A DNA stretch of 15,269 nucleotides, taken from the NCBI GenBank assembly GCA_037384885.1, contig JARRNO010000107.1, positions 1-15,269 of the forward strand, in the 5' to 3' direction. Below the pieces are notes generated by a model. That model was not told where the DNA came from. It made no database searches and saw nothing but the letters and a program-made list of their open reading frames with translations. A program made the translations under genes and the position numbers. The stretch is from JARRNO01 sp037384885. GTDB lineage: Bacteria; Acidobacteriota; UBA4820; DSQY01. Positions 12,354 to 15,269 of this stretch are shown piece by piece (the stretch's first letter is position 1; each line of letters starts with the position of its first letter).

Positions 12354-15185
12354 CTAGCGCCGACGGGCCTTCTTTCTTTTGCGCGAGAAGACATGCTGGA
12401 GGCCCAGCTGGTTCCACCAGAGGACAATCGGGCTGGCGATGAAGATCGAGGAGTACGTGCCCACGATGATGCCGACCGTCATAACAAAGGCGAACGAGAA
12501 AATGACGTCGCCTCCAAACAGAAGCATGGCCAGAACCACGAAGAAGGTCAGCAGCGAGGTGATCAAAGTGCGGCTGAGCGTTTCGGTGATAGCCTGGTCG
12601 AAAAGCCCCTCGTCCTCGGCCTTCTTCGTTGCCTGCATGCGTTCCCTGATGCGGTCGAAGACGACGATCGTATCGTTGATGGAATACCCGGCGAGGGTCA
12701 AGAGCGCCGCCACCGTGGGCAGGTTGACCTCCACGTGGAAAAGGGAAAGAAACCCGATGGCGATGATCGTGTCATGGAACAAGGCGAGCACGGCGCCCAG
12801 GCTGAACCGGAACTGGAAGCGGAACCAGGCGTAGATCAAGATGCCGATCAAGGCGAAAATGATGGCGTCGATGGCCTTGTCCCGCAGTTCCTTACCGACG
12901 GTGGGTCCGACAGTATTCAGCTCCAGGACGGAGAGGCTCCCCACGAAGGTCTTTTTCTTCAAGAAGTCCATCATGTTGGGCGTCATCTGGGGTATTTTGC
13001 TCAAGGCCTGGAAAGAGGGAATGATGCCGCCGTGATCTTTCTTGTAGGCTTCCATGGCCTCAACCAGCGCCTTGGTACCGCTGTCGGTACCGGTGATCTG
13101 TCCAGTGGTGATGCCGTTGAAGATGAGATCCTCGAGCTTCTTGGCGCTGGCCGCGTTCAGGTCGAGCTTCCCGGCCTTCAGTTCGGCCTTGTCCCGCCCG
13201 GTATGCAGCGTGTTCAAAATGGCGCTGAGCGTGCCCGACAGCTGCTGCTCATTAAGGATGTGTCCCTGCTTGTCCTTGGCCTCCATCCGGATGAGAACCT
13301 CATGATCCTGCGGAGCGCCGTAGCGGACAACCGTCAGAGACGCCGGGACCACTTTCTTGAGGGCTTTTTCGATGGCGCGGGCGTTGGCGTCCCGGTTGAA
13401 TCGGATCTGGAGCGACTGGCCGCCCTTGAAATCCAAGCCCCAGTTCAGGTTGAGTCCCTGGCTGAGCGGCTTGGAAAAGAGGCTCCACATGCCCACAGAG
13501 ATCAAGGCGAGGGACACGGCGAGGAAAAGCCACTTGTATTTCATGAAGGGGATGATGCGCCCCTTCAGAACGGCAAGCGGACCGATGGACAAGGATTCAG
13601 GCTGGCGCCCGTCCCGGCTCCTGATGGCGATGACCATGTCGTAGATCAGGTGGGAGACGAAAATGGCGGTGAACATGGAGGCGAGCAAGCCGACGGTCAG
13701 GGTAATGGCGAAGCCCTTCACGGGGCCGGAGCCGAACTGGAGGAGGAACAGCGCCGCCACCAGCGTGGTGACGTTGCTGTCGAAAATCGTCCAGAAGGCC
13801 TTGCCGAAACCGTTGACGATGGCGGTCCTCACCGAGCGCTTGTCAAGAAGTTCTTCCTTGATGCGCTCAAAAATAAGCACGTTGGCGTCGACCGCCATAC
13901 CAATGGTGAGTATGATGCCCGCAATGCCCGGAACCGTCAGCGTCATGCCGAAGGTGGACATGATGCCCATCAGAATGACCAGGTTGAGCAGCAGCGTGAT
14001 GATGGCGTTGATGCCCGAGCCGCGGTAATAGAGCAGGACGAAGATGAAAACCGCGATGATGCCGATCAGGCCCGAATAGGCGCCCTTGTGGATGCTTTCC
14101 AGTCCGAGGCTGGGCCCCACGGTCCGCTCTTCGCCGAAGTGCGGGATGGCGGGAAGTGCGCCGGACTTGAGCTGAAGGACGAATTCACGAGCCTCCTCCG
14201 GCGTAAAGTCGCCCGAGATCTGGCCGCGGTCTCCGATCTCGCTCTGAATCACGGGGTTGCTGATAACCTGGTTGTCCAGCACGATGGCGGCGTGCTGCTT
14301 GATGTGGGTGCTCGTAAATTCACGGAACTTCTGGCCCGCCACGGCGGAGAGCTGGAATCCCACGACGGGGCGGCCGTATTCATCCGTTTCCACGCGGCTG
14401 TCCTGGATGTCCGCGCCGGTCACGATGGGCAGCGCCTTGAGGGCGTAAAATTTGCCGGCCACGTTCGGCTCGGCGGGACTGCCCGCCACGATTTGGACAT
14501 CCTCAGGCAGCTTGCCGTTGTACTGCTTCAAAATGGCGTCCTTGCTCGGCGCGCCGTTTTGGGGGGAAAGCGTTTCGTACCAGCCGAGCTGGGCCGCGGT
14601 CCCGATCAGCGCCTTCACCTCGGTGGAGTCTTCCACGCCGGGAATCTCCACGACAATCTTGTTGGTGTGGAGGCCCTCGCGGTGGATGGCCGTTTCGGCG
14701 ACGCCGTAGCGGTCGATGCGGTTCCGGATGATCGCCACGGACTGCGTGATGGCCTTGTCGCGCAGATCGGATTCGTAGTTGGACTTCATGGTCAGTTCAT
14801 AATTCCCGGGCCCGTGGCTGGTGAAGTTCAGGTATTTCATGTTGTCCGAGGTAAAATGCAGGATAGTGGGACCGAGATTGGGGTCTTTGCCCTTGACCAC
14901 GATGGCGTCCAGCTTGTCTTGCGGGCGGTAAATCTGCTGGATGGCGATGTTCTTGCTTTTCAAATATTCCTTGATCGATTCGATGTCCGAATTGATGCGG
15001 TTCTTCACAGACACGTCCGTGTCCATGAGGAGCAGCAGGTGGACACCGCCCTTCAGGTCCAGCCCCAGCTTGAGCGTGCCGTCCGGGTTGAACTGCTTGG
15101 TTTTGGTGTTGAAAAAGAAGAAGAAAACGCAGACGGCGATGATGGCGAGGACGAAGATCGTCCTCCACTTGATGCTATCGCGCAT
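12354..15185 (-). CDS. secDF: Fused protein translocase subunit SecD-SecF
   Basis: SecD and SecF use the proton gradient to pull secreted proteins out of the SecYEG channel. Here they are one 943-residue membrane protein. The SecD half starts with a membrane helix (about 8-25, with five Phe in a row), GLDLKGGVHLLL (41-52), the periplasmic domain with IPGVED (181-186) and GRPVVGFQLS (271-280), then helices from about 370, including IGMAVDANVLIFERI (428-442) with the conserved Asp433. The SecF half starts near 545, with GLDFKGGQSLQI (583-594), NTVGPTVGKEL (757-767) and LAGYSINDTIVVFDRIRERM (831-850). Its first periplasmic domain is enlarged by about 85 residues (about 664-752) that look helix-hairpin-helix-like. 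The C-terminus is very basic. The start at 15185 has AAGGGG before it; yajC, a common upstream partner, would lie beyond the window edge. Confidence 0.96.
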   Translation of the reverse strand: MRDSIKWRTIFVLAIIAVCVFFFFFNTKTKQFNPDGTLKLGLDLKGGVHLLLLMDTDVSVKNRINSDIESIKEYLKSKNIAIQQIYRPQDKLDAIVVKGKDPNLGPTILHFTSDNMKYLNFTSHGPGNYELTMKSNYESDLRDKAITQSVAIIRNRIDRYGVAETAIHREGLHTNKIVVEIPGVEDSTEVKALIGTAAQLGWYETLSPQNGAPSKDAILKQYNGKLPEDVQIVAGSPAEPNVAGKFYALKALPIVTGADIQDSRVETDEYGRPVVGFQLSAVAGQKFREFTSTHIKQHAAIVLDNQVISNPVIQSEIGDRGQISGDFTPEEAREFVLQLKSGALPAIPHFGEERTVGPSLGLESIHKGAYSGLIGIIAVFIFVLLYYRGSGINAIITLLLNLVILMGIMSTFGMTLTVPGIAGIILTIGMAVDANVLIFERIKEELLDKRSVRTAIVNGFGKAFWTIFDSNVTTLVAALFLLQFGSGPVKGFAITLTVGLLASMFTAIFVSHLIYDMVIAIRSRDGRQPESLSIGPLAVLKGRIIPFMKYKWLFLAVSLALISVGMWSLFSKPLSQGLNLNWGLDFKGGQSLQIRFNRDANARAIEKALKKVVPASLTVVRYGAPQDHEVLIRMEAKDKQGHILNEQQLSGTLSAILNTLHTGRDKAELKAGKLDLNAASAKKLEDLIFNGITTGQITGTDSGTKALVEAMEAYKKDHGGIIPSFQALSKIPQMTPNMMDFLKKKTFVGSLSVLELNTVGPTVGKELRDKAIDAIIFALIGILIYAWFRFQFRFSLGAVLALFHDTIIAIGFLSLFHVEVNLPTVAALLTLAGYSINDTIVVFDRIRERMQATKKAEDEGLFDQAITETLSRTLITSLLTFFVVLAMLLFGGDVIFSFAFVMTVGIIVGTYSSIFIASPIVLWWNQLGLQHVFSRKRKKARRR

Positions 15186-15269
15186 AAGCCCCCCTTAGGC
15201 AGGTTTTTGCCCGAAAAAAGCCCGTTCCGGTCCTGGCGGTGGACTCTGGCCGGGACATGGTTCCCGCGC
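15186..15269. other. Window edge upstream of secDF, unassigned
   Basis: These 84 bases hold the secDF ribosome-binding site (complement of 15189-15196). A minus-strand frame open from the edge ends at TAA just before it (…FGQKPA), and could be the tail of an upstream gene, but I cannot recognise it. Confidence 0.35.

Noticed and set aside
15109..15126. Purine-rich GAAGAAGAAG-type tract near the start of secDF
   Set aside because: It simply encodes the run of phenylalanines in the first SecD membrane helix.

Overview
This window is a bacterial replication-origin locus of roughly 60% GC followed by an unrelated housekeeping block. The long form of GyrB (with the extra region in the TOPRIM half usual in Gram-negative bacteria), GlnE and a two-headed SecD-SecF protein point to a Gram-negative bacterium from a lineage I cannot name; no single gene identifies the phylum.

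Layout. Bases 1-1641 (+) hold the C-terminal half of glnE, cut by the window edge. A 165-base gap with DnaA boxes leads into dnaA (1807-3147). The 201-base dnaA-dnaN gap (3148-3348) has the marks of oriC: paired, oppositely oriented DnaA boxes and a DnaA-trio-like tract next to the last box. Then comes dnaN, which is broken: its first 204 codons are in one frame and its last ~148 in another, with about 23 residues missing at the junction. recF (4406-5485), gyrB (5482-7878) and gyrA (7995-10520) follow on the same strand, with four-base overlaps at dnaN/recF and recF/gyrB. A small double-CDGSH iron-sulfur protein (10571-10807) closes the plus-strand block and ends at a two-way terminator.

The remainder is on the minus strand: an A-type iron-sulfur carrier (ErpA/IscA type, 10930-11253), a 312-base stretch without a recognisable gene, a response-regulator receiver with an N-terminal cysteine-rich zinc-ribbon-like segment (11566-12225) with its own good promoter, and a fused secDF (12354-15185) that carries an unusual helix-hairpin-helix-like insertion in its SecF half.

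How it fits together: DnaA, the origin, the sliding clamp, RecF and both gyrase subunits form the classical initiation/replication cluster; glnE upstream is an unexpected neighbour where rpmH is often found. The most notable points are the interrupted dnaN, the origin architecture (boxes plus trio), the SecF insertion, the alanine at the quinolone-contact position of GyrA, and the zinc-ribbon/receiver protein. I did not find a mobile element, CRISPR array, tRNA, rRNA or defence system.
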